64,000 nt of DNA from Verrucomicrobiales bacterium (GTDB lineage Bacteria; Verrucomicrobiota; Verrucomicrobiia; Verrucomicrobiales; DEV007). Location of the stretch: contig PAAG01000019.1 of assembly GCA_002698785.1 (NCBI GenBank), positions 248,001 to 312,000 of the forward strand, read 5' to 3'. Numbering within the stretch: the stretch's first letter is position 1; every line of letters starts with the position of its first letter. A program made the translations under genes and the position numbers. The notes beneath the pieces were generated by a model that searched no databases, was not told the DNA's origin, and worked only from the letters and a program-made list of their open reading frames with translations. Shown in pieces: positions 1 to 9,271 of the stretch.

Positions 1-828
1 TCGGTCATACAAGGCTACGAAAAGGTGATCTTTGTTCACCCTGAATCTTACGATATCCCGACCAATGACACTTGGGCTCGTGATTTCGGACCAATCACGA
101 TAGAGGAAGATGGACAGCCGGTCTTGCTTGACTTCATCTTCAATGGCTGGGGCGATAAGTTTCCAGCAGATCTCGACAATGAGATCACTCGAGAACTGCA
201 TTCCAGGGGGGCTTTGGGAAATACTCCGCTCCGCAGTATCGATTACATCCTAGAGGGCGGAAGTATCGAGAGCGATGGCGCAGGGACAATTCTCACGACG
301 ACCAAGTGCCTCTTAAATCCGAATCGGAATCCGCAGTTTTCCAAAAGTCAGATCGAGGATCGACTGAGAGAGGAATTCGGAGCCCACACAACTCTGTGGT
401 TGGAGCATGGTGAACTGGCAGGCGACGATACAGACGCGCATATCGATACTCTTGCGCGGTTGTGTCCAGAAAAGACAATCGTCTACCAGGCTTGCACCGA
501 TCCGGCGGATGAGCATTTTGAAGAGTTAAAAGCGATGGAGAACGAGTTGAAGGCGTTTGCTGACTTCCGACTACTCCGTCTCCCCTGGCCTTCGGCAAAG
601 TCTGATGTGGAAGGGCACCGACTTCCCGCAACGTATGCGAACTACCTGGTCATCAATAGAGCAGTGCTCGTCCCGATTTACAACGATCCCGCGGATGAGG
701 CTGCGATGGAGGTCATCCAAGAAGCGTATCCCGAACGGGATATTGTCGGGATCGATTGCAGCACCTTGCTTCTACAACACGGTTCTTTACACTGTGTCAC
801 GATGCAGATACCAAAGGGAGTTTTATGA
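1..828 (+). CDS. aguA: Agmatine deiminase, 5' end cut by window edge
   Basis: Agmatine deiminase hydrolyses agmatine to N-carbamoylputrescine and ammonia, the first step of the deiminase route to putrescine. The reading frame is open from base 1, so the true start lies outside the window; the GTG at 25 is probably an internal valine. Family motifs are intact: NDTWARDFGPI near the visible N-terminus, the ILEGGSIESDG segment, and the C-terminal GSLHCVTMQIP segment, whose Cys is the expected nucleophile of the guanidino-group-modifying fold. The stop overlaps the next gene's start (ATGA), so the two are translationally coupled. The next gene supplies the following pathway step, which makes the assignment firm. 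Confidence 0.95.
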   Translation, partial: SVIQGYEKVIFVHPESYDIPTNDTWARDFGPITIEEDGQPVLLDFIFNGWGDKFPADLDNEITRELHSRGALGNTPLRSIDYILEGGSIESDGAGTILTTTKCLLNPNRNPQFSKSQIEDRLREEFGAHTTLWLEHGELAGDDTDAHIDTLARLCPEKTIVYQACTDPADEHFEELKAMENELKAFADFRLLRLPWPSAKSDVEGHRLPATYANYLVINRAVLVPIYNDPADEAAMEVIQEAYPERDIVGIDCSTLLLQHGSLHCVTMQIPKGVL

Positions 829-1688
829 GTTTACTTGCCGGTCTAGTTCAGCAGTCGTGCAGCAACGACAGAGAGGCTAACATTGCTAAAAGTATTGCCG
901 GTGTTCGGCGGTGTGCGGAGCAAGGTGCCCGGCTCGTCGTTTTGCAGGAACTACACACGAGTCTTTATTTTTGCGATGAAGAAGATCCGGATCGATTTGA
1001 TCTCGCGGAATCGATTCCCGGCCCTTCGACGGATGCATTCGGCGAAGTCGCCAAGGAACTTGGTATCGTGGTGGTCATTTCTCTCTTCGAAAAGCGCGCT
1101 CCAGGGGTTTACCATAATACTGCGGTGGTGATGGAAAGAGACGGTTCTATCGCAGGGAAGTATCGAAAGATGCATATCCCTGACGATCCAGGCTACTATG
1201 AGAAGTTTTACTTCACTCCCGGAGATCTGGGCTTTGAGCCGATTCAGACGTCAGCCGGCAAACTCGGCGTGCTGGTTTGCTGGGACCAGTGGTATCCGGA
1301 AGCAGCCAGGCTTATGGCTTTGGCAGGATCAGATCTTTTGATTTATCCGACAGCGATTGGCTGGGATCCAAACGACGACAAGGAAGAGCAAGCTAGGCAA
1401 CGCGAGGCGTGGATCACCATCCAGCGTTCGCATGCGGTGGCGAATGGGATCCCCGTGTTGAGCGTGAATCGTGTCAGCACTGAGCCTGGAGGTGCCGTTT
1501 TCTGGGGATCGAGTTTTGTGGCAGGCTGTCAGGGTGAATTGCTGGCGCAGGCCGACACTACGAGTGAGACCGAATTGATCGTCGAGCTCGATTCGAAACG
1601 CAGCGAAACAGTTCGCCGTATCTGGCCCTACCTTCGCGATCGACGAATCGATGCATATGAGGGCCTGACACGGCGATTATTGGACTGA
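825..1688 (+). CDS. aguB: N-carbamoylputrescine amidase
   Basis: This 287-residue nitrilase-superfamily amidase converts N-carbamoylputrescine to putrescine, CO2 and ammonia. The catalytic triad is visible: Glu42 in VLQELH, Lys115 in YRKMHIPDDP and Cys152 in VCWDQWYPEAARL. The Trp-Asp-Gln-Trp context after the Cys is typical of carbamoylputrescine amidases. I chose the ATG at 825 rather than the in-frame start at 756 because AAAGGGAG sits just upstream and the ATG overlaps the aguA stop. Together aguA and aguB form a complete two-step agmatine-to-putrescine module. The gene is convergent with metE, with only 8 bases between the stops. Confidence 0.96.
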   Translation: MSLLAGLVQQSCSNDREANIAKSIAGVRRCAEQGARLVVLQELHTSLYFCDEEDPDRFDLAESIPGPSTDAFGEVAKELGIVVVISLFEKRAPGVYHNTAVVMERDGSIAGKYRKMHIPDDPGYYEKFYFTPGDLGFEPIQTSAGKLGVLVCWDQWYPEAARLMALAGSDLLIYPTAIGWDPNDDKEEQARQREAWITIQRSHAVANGIPVLSVNRVSTEPGGAVFWGSSFVAGCQGELLAQADTTSETELIVELDSKRSETVRRIWPYLRDRRIDAYEGLTRRLLD

Positions 1689-1696
1689 CTTTGTCT

Positions 1697-4030
1697 CTAA
1701 CTAAGAACAGCCTGTTTTTCCCGAAGTGCCTTTGCGGCTGCCACCATTCTTTCCAATGCAGGTTCGACATCTGCCCAGGAACGAGTCTTCAAGCCGCAAT
1801 CGGGATTGACCCAGAGGTTGGCTGCAGGAAGAACGGAAGACGCCTTTTCCAGCAGATATACCATCTCGCTCACCAGTGGGACTCGAGGGCTGTGAATGTC
1901 GTAGACCCCAGGTCCGATTTCGTTTGGATAATCAAACGCTGCAAAGGCCTGGAGCAGTTCGAGATTGGAGCGGGCGTTCTCGATTGTGATTACGTCGGCA
2001 TCCATTTTCACGATCGCTTCGAGCATGTCGTTGAACTCGGAATAGCACATGTGGGTGTGGATCTGGGTTTCATCACGGACGCCCGATGCGGCAAGCCGAA
2101 AGGCGTTTACGGCCCATTCGAAGTAGGCGCTCCATTCGTCTCTACGCAGCGGTAGTCCCTCGCGTATCGCGGCCTCGTCAATCTGCACGATGGGGAGCCC
2201 TGCTTTCTCCAGGTCGAGGACCTCATCCCGAATCGCCAAGGCGATCTGACAGGCCGTTTCCTTGCGCGGTTGATCGTCTCGAACGAAGCTCCACTGCAAA
2301 ATCGTAACGGGCCCGGTGAGCATGCCTTTCATGGGCTTGTCAGTTTGTTCTTTTGCGAACGTTGCCCACTCGACGGTCATCGGTTCAGGGCGACTAACAT
2401 CTCCGAAAATGATGGGAGGTTTCACACAGCGACTGCCGTAGCTCTGCACCCAGCCATGCTTAGTGAAGGCAAAACCGTCCAATTGCTCGCCGAAGTACTC
2501 GACCATGTCATTGCGCTCAAACTCCCCGTGAACAAGAACGTCCAGCCCGATCCGCTCCTGCTTTTTTATGCAGTCGGCAGTGCGGAGTCGAAGGAAAGTT
2601 CGGTACTCGCTCTCTTTCCACTCCCCTTTTCGGAAACGCGCCCGTGCTTTTCTAACTTCGTCTGTCTGTGGGAAAGAGCCAATGGTCGTGGTCGGAAATT
2701 CTGGGAGGGCCAAACGCTCGCGTTGTTTGAGCTGTCTTTCTATGAAGGATGATTTTCGATCGAGCATCTCGCTCGTCAGCGAAGCGACTCGCGCTTGAAC
2801 GGAAGGCACATTGACACGCTGGCTTCGTTTCCGCGAATGGATTGCCGATTCGTTTTCCAAAAGGGCTTCAAGTGATCCCGGTGCTTTTGTCAAAGAGCCG
2901 CGAAGAATGGACAGTTCGATCAGCTTTTCATCGGCGAATGCCAACCAGTTCGCAATTTCCGGGTCGAGGGAGTCTTCCTGCTGCAAGCTTACCGGAACGT
3001 GAATGAGAGAACATGAAGGAGCTAGCTGCACACGATCAGGACCGAGTTTCGCCACCGCGTCTTCCACCAATCGAAGAGCAGCCTTCAGGTCGGTTTTCCA
3101 GATGTTCCGCCCGTCAATGACACCAAGACTCAGCTTTTTCTGCGAATCAGTTAGTGCCGAGAGAACTGCATTTACTTCAGCTTTTCCACGAACAGCATCG
3201 AAGTGAATCCCCTCGACTGGTAGTGAAGCGACAGTTTCCAGGTTTTCACGCAACTCGCCAAAATAGGTCGCCACCGTGATCGAGACACTGGGAACTTGCG
3301 AAGCAAATGCCGAATATGCCGATCGAGCGATCTCGCGCTGCCGGTCGGTCAAGTCGAGCGAGAAAGCTGGTTCGTCGATCTGGACTCGAGTAGCTCCTGC
3401 TACTTCCAGCTGAGCCAGGAGTTCTGTGTATGCTTCGATCAGATCTCCGGCCAGTGAAAATCGATCAAACCCTGCGATTGCTCCCACCTCTTTTCCCAGT
3501 GCCAGATATGTGAGGGGCCCGACCAAAACGGGAACAGTCTCAATCCCTAGACCTTTTGCCTCCTGATATTCTTTAACCGCTTTGTTAGAAGAAACCCGAA
3601 ACGTAGTTTTCTCACCGAATTCGGGGACGAGGTAGTGGTAATTGGTGTCGAACCACTTTGTCATCTCGCATGCCAATTCTGGCGGTGCACCACAACATGT
3701 TTCGTCAGAGTTTCCTCCCCTGCCTCGCGCCATTCGAAACATCAGATCGAGACCGATCTCTCCGCCATCCCATTCAAAACGTTGAGGGACGTTCCCCAAC
3801 ATGCAGGTCATATCGAGAACCTGATCGTAAAAGCTGAAATCGTTCGAGGGGATCCATTCAATTCCCGCAGCAATTTGCTTCTCCCAGTTTTCTTTCCGGA
3901 TTCCAGCAGCAGCCCTTTCCAGCGCGTCTTCAGTAGATTCCCCTTTCCAGAAAGCCTCCACTGCTCGCTTGAGTTCGCGACGTGCGCCTATTCTGGGATA
4001 TCCTAAATTTCTTGTCTCCAATGATGTCAT
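1697..4030 (-). CDS. metE: Cobalamin-independent methionine synthase
   Basis: MetE transfers a methyl group from 5-methyltetrahydropteroyltri-L-glutamate to homocysteine to make methionine, without cobalamin. At 777 residues it is the usual length. The N-terminal half opens with GYPRIGARRELKRAVEAFW and the catalytic barrel occupies about residues 430-760. The zinc ligands can be placed as His660, Cys662 (HTHMCYSEF), Glu684 (TIENARS) and Cys745 (DCGLKTRSW); their spacing is identical to E. coli His641/Cys643/Glu665/Cys726, shifted by 19. The ATG at 4030 faces the divergent metR gene across a 90-base gap containing a MetR box, so activation by MetR with homocysteine as co-inducer is likely. Confidence 0.97.
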   Translation of the reverse strand: MTSLETRNLGYPRIGARRELKRAVEAFWKGESTEDALERAAAGIRKENWEKQIAAGIEWIPSNDFSFYDQVLDMTCMLGNVPQRFEWDGGEIGLDLMFRMARGRGGNSDETCCGAPPELACEMTKWFDTNYHYLVPEFGEKTTFRVSSNKAVKEYQEAKGLGIETVPVLVGPLTYLALGKEVGAIAGFDRFSLAGDLIEAYTELLAQLEVAGATRVQIDEPAFSLDLTDRQREIARSAYSAFASQVPSVSITVATYFGELRENLETVASLPVEGIHFDAVRGKAEVNAVLSALTDSQKKLSLGVIDGRNIWKTDLKAALRLVEDAVAKLGPDRVQLAPSCSLIHVPVSLQQEDSLDPEIANWLAFADEKLIELSILRGSLTKAPGSLEALLENESAIHSRKRSQRVNVPSVQARVASLTSEMLDRKSSFIERQLKQRERLALPEFPTTTIGSFPQTDEVRKARARFRKGEWKESEYRTFLRLRTADCIKKQERIGLDVLVHGEFERNDMVEYFGEQLDGFAFTKHGWVQSYGSRCVKPPIIFGDVSRPEPMTVEWATFAKEQTDKPMKGMLTGPVTILQWSFVRDDQPRKETACQIALAIRDEVLDLEKAGLPIVQIDEAAIREGLPLRRDEWSAYFEWAVNAFRLAASGVRDETQIHTHMCYSEFNDMLEAIVKMDADVITIENARSNLELLQAFAAFDYPNEIGPGVYDIHSPRVPLVSEMVYLLEKASSVLPAANLWVNPDCGLKTRSWADVEPALERMVAAAKALREKQAVLS

Positions 4031-4088
4031 GGCAAGATATTCGCCCTACCTTTCACGTGAACCAAACAAAAGGAATTCAGATACAACT

Positions 4089-4101
4089 TGAATCAATTTC
4101 A
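4089..4101. promoter_or_regulatory. MetR box between metE and metR
   Basis: The sequence TGAATCAATTTCA matches the TGAA-N5-TTCA consensus known for enterobacterial MetR exactly. It lies 59 bases upstream of the metE start and 20 upstream of the metR start, so one site could serve both activation of metE and autoregulation of metR. A second palindrome, TTCACGTGAA at 4052-4061, lies nearer metE and may be an additional regulator or half-site; its role is unknown. Confidence 0.75.
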
Positions 4102-4120
4102 AGATCGATAAGATTCCGGA

Positions 4121-5035
4121 ATGCTGGAATTACGACACTTGGAGACCCTCATTGCGCTGGCCGAGTCGGGTAGTCTGGCTGCTGCGGCCAGTCGAGTGAA
4201 CCTCACGCAATCGGCGCTTTCGCATCAGGTGAAGGCAATCGAGTCGCATTACGAGTGCCCTCTTTTCGAAAGGAAATCGACGCCTCTCCGCTGGACACCT
4301 GTGGGTGAGCGGCTCGTTGCTCTAGCCTACGACATCACCCGCGCGTTGTCCGATGCGAATCGGGAGGTCGCCCGCCTTCTTGATGGTCGAGCTGGACAGA
4401 TGCGCATCGCGGTAGAGTGCCACTCGTGCTTCGACTGGTTGATGCCATCAATGGATGTGTTCCGAAAGAACTGGGAAGAGGTGGAGCAGGATCTCGTCTC
4501 GGGGTTTCACCCAGACCCGGTGGATTTATTGAATGAGAATCGAGCCGATGTTGTGATCGTTTCAAGAAAGCAGCGAAGACGTGGTATCGATTTTCATCCG
4601 CTGTTTCGGTATCGCATGCCAGCGATTCTGGGCAAGAAGCACTCCCTAACAAAGAAGAAGCATCTCACAGCACGCGACTTCACTAACGAAACATTAATTA
4701 CCTACCCTATCCCGGACGAGCGCCTTGATCTGGTAAGAAGAGTCTTGAGCCCTGCCAAAGTGTTCCCGGAGCGACGAACCGCGACTCTGACTGAAGCGAT
4801 TTTGCAGCTCGTAGCGAGCGGTCGCGGCGTCGCTGCCCTGCCAGCCTGGGCAATACAGCCGTATCTGGATCGGGAATATGTCATCAGCCGCCCGATTGGG
4901 AAGGACGGGCTATGGTGCGAACTGTATGCGGCATCTACTTCTGCAGGATCAGCGACTTCTTACCTACTGGATTTCGTGCAAACGATGCGGGATGTCTGCT
5001 TCCGACAGTTGAAGGGAATTGAAGTTCTGCGGTGA
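4121..5035 (+). CDS. metR: LysR-type regulator of methionine biosynthesis
   Basis: This 304-residue LysR-type transcription factor has its winged helix-turn-helix in residues 1-60 (LRHLETLIALAESGSLAAAA, then TQSALSHQVKAIE) and a periplasmic-binding-protein-like effector domain from about residue 90 onward. The HTH closely resembles E. coli MetR, including the SALSHQ recognition helix and the FERKSTPLRWTPVGE wing. It is divergent from metE and adjacent to an exact MetR consensus site, which agrees with a homocysteine-responsive activator of metE. No strong ribosome-binding site precedes the ATG. Confidence 0.9.
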   Translation: MLELRHLETLIALAESGSLAAAASRVNLTQSALSHQVKAIESHYECPLFERKSTPLRWTPVGERLVALAYDITRALSDANREVARLLDGRAGQMRIAVECHSCFDWLMPSMDVFRKNWEEVEQDLVSGFHPDPVDLLNENRADVVIVSRKQRRRGIDFHPLFRYRMPAILGKKHSLTKKKHLTARDFTNETLITYPIPDERLDLVRRVLSPAKVFPERRTATLTEAILQLVASGRGVAALPAWAIQPYLDREYVISRPIGKDGLWCELYAASTSAGSATSYLLDFVQTMRDVCFRQLKGIEVLR

Positions 5036-5233
5036 GAGCCTCGAAATGGAGAAGTAGAAAGGCCCAACGGTTTCCCACCTTATGCAAATTTTCACAATGC
5101 AGATTGCATAATAGAAGCAGCTACGATTCTCTCGTTCTAGACTCTAGATTATTTCTTTTCAGCCTTCCAACCCGCTCTGCGTGGAGAACGCACAGACAAT
5201 TACAACACGGGGCAATTCCGATTGGAACGTTTC

Positions 5234-5815
5234 ATGAGACTCACATTACTCATGAGCAAAAAACTAGCCCAAAAGAAAATCGCATTTCTCGCGACAGATG
5301 GATTTGAACAAGTCGAACTGACGAAGCCATGGGAAGCAATCAAAGATGCTGGCGCTACTGTCGAGTTGGTTTCTTTAGAAAAAGGTAAGATCCAAGGCGT
5401 AAATCACGACGAGAAGGCAGATACATTTTCTGTCGATAAAACTGTCGATGAAGTCTCAGCGGAAGATTACAACGGCCTCGTCCTACCCGGAGGAGTATTC
5501 AATCCAGACGCTCTCCGCGTGAACGAGAAGGCGGTCGCATTTATCCGCGATTTTTTCGTCCAGCATAAACCGGTTGCGGCTATCTGCCACGGACCGTGGA
5601 CTCTGGTCGAAGCTGATGTAGTCAAGGGTCGGCGTGTCACTTCCTGGCCAAGCCTGGAAACCGATCTGAAAAACGCAGGCGCCATCTGGGTAGATGAAGA
5701 ATGCGTGTGCGACGAAGGACTCGTCACGAGCCGGAATCCTGACGACATCCCAGCCTTCTGCGCAAAGGCGGTTGAAGAGTTCGCCGAAGGAAAACACGAA
5801 GCACAAGTCGCCTGA
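5234..5815 (+). CDS. DJ-1/PfpI family protein (protease I / deglycase-like)
   Basis: This 193-residue protein has the DJ-1/PfpI glutamine-amidotransferase-like fold. The nucleophile elbow AAICHGPW contains the conserved Cys (Cys118 from this start), and FEQVELTKPWE supplies the supporting Glu. Members are described as general stress proteins, chaperones, weak proteases or glyoxalase-type enzymes, and the sequence alone does not separate these roles. The ATG at 5234 follows a GGAAC stretch; the ATG at 5252 (MSKKLAQKKIAFLATDG) is an equally plausible start because the family usually begins there. The aldehyde dehydrogenase follows 11 bases later, suggesting a two-gene carbonyl-stress or aldehyde-handling operon. 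Confidence 0.88.
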   Translation: MRLTLLMSKKLAQKKIAFLATDGFEQVELTKPWEAIKDAGATVELVSLEKGKIQGVNHDEKADTFSVDKTVDEVSAEDYNGLVLPGGVFNPDALRVNEKAVAFIRDFFVQHKPVAAICHGPWTLVEADVVKGRRVTSWPSLETDLKNAGAIWVDEECVCDEGLVTSRNPDDIPAFCAKAVEEFAEGKHEAQVA

Positions 5816-5826
5816 AGGGAGGAAGC

Positions 5827-7206
5827 ATGTCTTACAAAACAATAAATCCTGCGACGAACGAAGAGATCAAATCTTTCGATTCCATCTCCAAGGAAGAGGT
5901 TTTGGAAAAAATAGGACTAGCTCACGAAGCCTTTGGTTCGTGGCGCCAAACCTCTTTTGACGAAAGGAAAAAGGTGATTCTGGCTTATGCCAAACAGCTA
6001 CGCGAAAGAACCGACGAGTTCGCCAAATTGATCACGCTCGAAATGGGAAAGCGCATCGAGGAGGCTCGATACGAGATCACTTTCTGCGCTGAGATCGCCG
6101 AATTCTATGCGAACGGAGCAGAAGAATTTCTGGCTGACGAACCGGTGGAAGTCGAAGATGCCGAAGCCTACATCCAGTATGCTCCTATCGGCGTGCTGAT
6201 GGGAGTAATGCCTTGGAACTTTCCTTTCTACCAAGTGACTCGATACGCGACACCTAACATCATGGCGGGAAACACGGTCATGGTGAGACATGCGAGCTGT
6301 GTTCCCCAGTGCGCCAAAGCGATCGAAGACCTTTTTGCCGAGTGCGGTCTTCCTTCGGGAGTCTACACGAACCTGTTTATTCCGACGGAGTTTGTCGATA
6401 CGATCATTGAGGACGATAGAGTCCAAGGCGTCTCACTGACCGGAAGCGAACGGGCCGGGCAAGCGGTGGCAGGAACGGCAGGACGAAATCTGAAACGCTC
6501 GGTAATGGAACTGGGAGGCAACGATGCCTTCATTGTGCTGGAAGATGCCGACCTCGACGATGTTGTCGAAAAAGCGATCAAGGGAAGAATGGTCAATACC
6601 GGCCAATCCTGTGTGGCAGCCAAGCGATTCATTGTTGTCGAACCACTGGCAGATGAATTTATCAAGCGTTTCAAAACCGGTGTGGAGCAGTTAAAACTGG
6701 GAGACCCCATGGATGAAGATACAGATTTAGGTCCTCTTTCTACCGAGGGAGCTGCTGAGGATCTGAATGAAAAGGTCCAGCGAGCCATCGATGCCGGCGT
6801 GACGGTTGTGACCGGCGGTGGAAGACCAGATCGCGACGGGGCATTTTTCAATCCTACAATCCTTACGGACATTTCCCCGGACGTTGCCACATACGACACA
6901 GAACTCTTCGGGCCAGTTGCGAGCGTTTATCGTGTGAAAGACGAAGAAGAAGCGATCCAACTCGCCAACGATTCTTCCTATGGTCTTGGAGGTTCAGTTT
7001 ACACCAAAGATATCGAGCGTGGACGTCGCATCGCGGAACAAATCGACACTGGAATGGTTTTCATCAATCAACCCACGAATTCGCAGGCGGAGCTACCTTT
7101 CGGCGGGACCAAAAACTCGGGCTATGGCCGAGAGCTCTCACCACTTGGCATTCGTGAATTCGTGAACAAAAAACTGATCCACACGATGGAATCCTTTGCG
7201 CATTAA
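5827..7206 (+). CDS. NAD(P)-dependent succinate-semialdehyde dehydrogenase (Sad/YneI-like ALDH)
   Basis: This 459-residue aldehyde dehydrogenase oxidises an aldehyde, probably succinate semialdehyde, to the acid. The catalytic residues are Glu228 (MELGGNDAF) and Cys262 (GQSCVAAKRF), and MPWNFPFYQ marks the cofactor-binding segment. Its length and the PWNFP, NTGQSC and FGGTKNSGYGREL motifs match the short E. coli Sad/YneI subgroup rather than GabD. A good ribosome-binding site (GGGAGG) lies 5 bases before the ATG. Substrate specificity is inferred. In this neighbourhood it could serve putrescine/4-aminobutyrate breakdown, which would fit the nearby agmatine-to-putrescine genes, but it is not in their operon. 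Confidence 0.9.
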   Translation: MSYKTINPATNEEIKSFDSISKEEVLEKIGLAHEAFGSWRQTSFDERKKVILAYAKQLRERTDEFAKLITLEMGKRIEEARYEITFCAEIAEFYANGAEEFLADEPVEVEDAEAYIQYAPIGVLMGVMPWNFPFYQVTRYATPNIMAGNTVMVRHASCVPQCAKAIEDLFAECGLPSGVYTNLFIPTEFVDTIIEDDRVQGVSLTGSERAGQAVAGTAGRNLKRSVMELGGNDAFIVLEDADLDDVVEKAIKGRMVNTGQSCVAAKRFIVVEPLADEFIKRFKTGVEQLKLGDPMDEDTDLGPLSTEGAAEDLNEKVQRAIDAGVTVVTGGGRPDRDGAFFNPTILTDISPDVATYDTELFGPVASVYRVKDEEEAIQLANDSSYGLGGSVYTKDIERGRRIAEQIDTGMVFINQPTNSQAELPFGGTKNSGYGRELSPLGIREFVNKKLIHTMESFAH

Positions 7207-7299
7207 TTTTCCGAGCATGGGGAGTAGCTGCACTAATCGGTGATTGACATCGACTTCTGAACTGTCGCATACCTTACTGGGCAATTATTGCCCCCAGGT

Positions 7300-8046
7300 A
7301 TGAAGCGGTTCCATTCGTCCACTCTCATCTTGCTTGCCGGGTTTGGGCTGATCCCTGCCCACTCGGAAGATAATCTGCCAGTAGATTCACAGGGAGTCGT
7401 CGAGACGATGGCTATCTTTGAATCGCGCGAACTCACAGAGGCAAAGCGAAGAATCGAGGAGCGAAAGAAGCTCTCGATTCGAGCTTTGCAGGATCACTAC
7501 CGTAGGGAAGCTGACGCAGGGAATGAAGCGGGAGCCCTCGCCATTCGGAAACAAATCGAATTGCTTGATGACGGGCGGAGAAGATACACAAGCGGGCTTG
7601 ATCAACCGGGAGTGGAGACAAGCGATGAGGGAGAAAAAGAGAAGCCTAGAATTCCAACGACCGCCACTCGCATTGGAAAACACCATTACCAACTATTTGG
7701 GGACAGAATCACACGGGAGGAAGCCGAGGAGAGATGTGCACAAATGGGTGGAAGGCTGGCCATCATCCGCGATGACAAAATCTTCGAAAAGTATGTCGAT
7801 GTCATCCGAAAGACCTACAACTTCAATGCCTGCTGGACGGGAGCTGAGTTTGACACCACGAAACGGCGCTGGATCTGGCAGGGCGACGAGTCCACAGAGT
7901 TCGACGAACGGTTGCTCCGTAGCGATCACGAGATCGCATTTCCCGATTATACTTTCCTATGCATGGACATAGGCTCGGGTGAATTGTTTTCCAAACAGAA
8001 AGCCGCAAAGCAGACTTTCCTCTGTGAGTGGGTGGACGAGGAGTAG
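7300..8046 (+). CDS. Secreted protein with C-type lectin-like domain
   Basis: The 248-residue product starts with a signal peptide (MKRFHSSTLILLAGFG, cleavage around PAHSE). A charged, probably coiled-coil segment follows at roughly residues 40-110 (ESRELTEAKRRIEERKK, ALAIRKQIELLDDG). The C-terminal C-type lectin-like fold covers about residues 125-248, with YQLFGDRITREEAEERC, MGGRLAIIRDD, CWTGAEF, RWIWQGDE and the closing FLCEWVDEE. Such proteins bind glycans or act as protein-interaction modules outside the cytoplasm; the ligand cannot be read here. I preferred the ATG at 7300 to the upstream TTG because it places the signal peptide correctly. The gene is convergent with the oxidoreductase that follows. 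Confidence 0.85.
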   Translation: MKRFHSSTLILLAGFGLIPAHSEDNLPVDSQGVVETMAIFESRELTEAKRRIEERKKLSIRALQDHYRREADAGNEAGALAIRKQIELLDDGRRRYTSGLDQPGVETSDEGEKEKPRIPTTATRIGKHHYQLFGDRITREEAEERCAQMGGRLAIIRDDKIFEKYVDVIRKTYNFNACWTGAEFDTTKRRWIWQGDESTEFDERLLRSDHEIAFPDYTFLCMDIGSGELFSKQKAAKQTFLCEWVDEE

Positions 8047-8058
8047 TCGCCTTCCCCG

Positions 8059-9186
8059 TCAGGAAATTGCGATCGGTCCCCCGCTGCCGTCCATAGATTC
8101 GAGGGCGGCGTCGAGGACTTTCATGATGCGGACTCCGTCGTGGAAATCGGGAGTGATTCCTTTTCCGTCTTTGATAGCTTGAAGGAAGTCGACGGCGGCA
8201 TGAACAAAGCCGTGCTCGTAGCCAATGATGTGACCGGGAGGCCACCAGGCGTTGACATACTCGTGGCAGCGTTCAGTGACGAGGATATCGCGAAAGCCGG
8301 AGGCGTGCTCGGCATCGCTGGTGCTGTAGAATTGGAGGCGATTCATGTCCTGCATGTCCCAAGTCATGGAGCCTTTGCTTCCGTAGATCTCAAAGGTGTG
8401 GCGGTTCTTCTGTCCAGTGGCGTAGCGAGTGGTTTCGATTGTCGCAAGGGCTCCGTTTTGGAATTCACCAGTCATTAGGGCAGCACATTCGACTTCGACT
8501 TCGCCCATTTGTGAAGGGTCACTGGCAAGCGGGCGCTCACTGATAAATTGTTTTCCCCGGCAGGAGATTTCTTTGAAGTCGCCTACGAGGTAATGTGCCA
8601 AATCGACGGCATGGGAACCAAGATCCCAGAGCGGGCCTGCGCCAGCGGTTGCTTTTTTGAGCTTCCAGTCGACGGGATACTCGGCGTTGGTAAGCCAACT
8701 CTGCTGGTAAGCGCCTCGCCAGTGATAGATTTCGCCAATCTCACCCTCGTCGATCAACTTTTTTGCCAAAGTAACGGCGGGGCAACGGCGGTAGTTGTGG
8801 TTTAGGTAGTGAACGACGCCCGCTTTTTCGGCAGCGGCAAGGATGGCTTCGGCCTCAGCGGTGCTGTTGCAGAAGGGTTTTTCGCAGAAAATGTGTTTTC
8901 CTGCCTCCGCAGCAGCGATAGCCGTTTCCGCGTGAAGATGGGTAGGAAGAGCGATATCAATAGCGTCGATGTCGTCTCGCTCAAGGAGCTTGCGCCAGTC
9001 AGTTTCGATCTCGGCCCAGCCCCAGCGATCGGCAAATGCCTGCAAAGAATCCGTGTCTCGGCCACATGCGACTTGAAGTACTGGCTTGTAGGGTAGATCG
9101 AAGAAACGGGGCGCCTGCAACCAGGCGTTCGAGTGAGCCCGCCCCATGAAGCGGTGACCGAGAATAGCGATGCGGATTTCTTCCAT
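8059..9186 (-). CDS. Gfo/Idh/MocA family NAD(P)-dependent oxidoreductase
   Basis: This 375-residue enzyme has an N-terminal Rossmann domain (MEEIRIAILGHRFMGRAHSN, where the usual G-x-G-x-x-G is a GHRFMG variant) and a C-terminal GFO_IDH_MocA domain. The signature HIFCEKPFCN carries the conserved EKP catalytic lysine, and HNYRRCPAV and DLGSHAVDLAHYL are typical. Family members oxidise or reduce sugars, inositols or their phosphates; the substrate here is not identifiable. I chose the ATG at 9186 because the longer frame relies on a TTG and adds 13 residues ahead of the Rossmann fold. It is divergent from recQ across an 85-base gap. Confidence 0.92.
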   Translation of the reverse strand: MEEIRIAILGHRFMGRAHSNAWLQAPRFFDLPYKPVLQVACGRDTDSLQAFADRWGWAEIETDWRKLLERDDIDAIDIALPTHLHAETAIAAAEAGKHIFCEKPFCNSTAEAEAILAAAEKAGVVHYLNHNYRRCPAVTLAKKLIDEGEIGEIYHWRGAYQQSWLTNAEYPVDWKLKKATAGAGPLWDLGSHAVDLAHYLVGDFKEISCRGKQFISERPLASDPSQMGEVEVECAALMTGEFQNGALATIETTRYATGQKNRHTFEIYGSKGSMTWDMQDMNRLQFYSTSDAEHASGFRDILVTERCHEYVNAWWPPGHIIGYEHGFVHAAVDFLQAIKDGKGITPDFHDGVRIMKVLDAALESMDGSGGPIAIS

Positions 9187-9271
9187 ACGTGAGGGATTGT
9201 TCCATGCTGGTAGAGGGCTTTGCAAATTAGGAGATGAATTTTTCTAGTTACTGTTCATATTACCACTATAA

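Noticed and set aside
1691-2752. Plus-strand open frames opposite metE
   Set aside because: They are mirror frames of a clear, conserved metE gene and show no family motifs.
4031-4120. Possible SAM riboswitch upstream of metE
   Set aside because: The gap is only 90 bases and shows protein-binding dyads, not the conserved riboswitch core; MetR control explains it.
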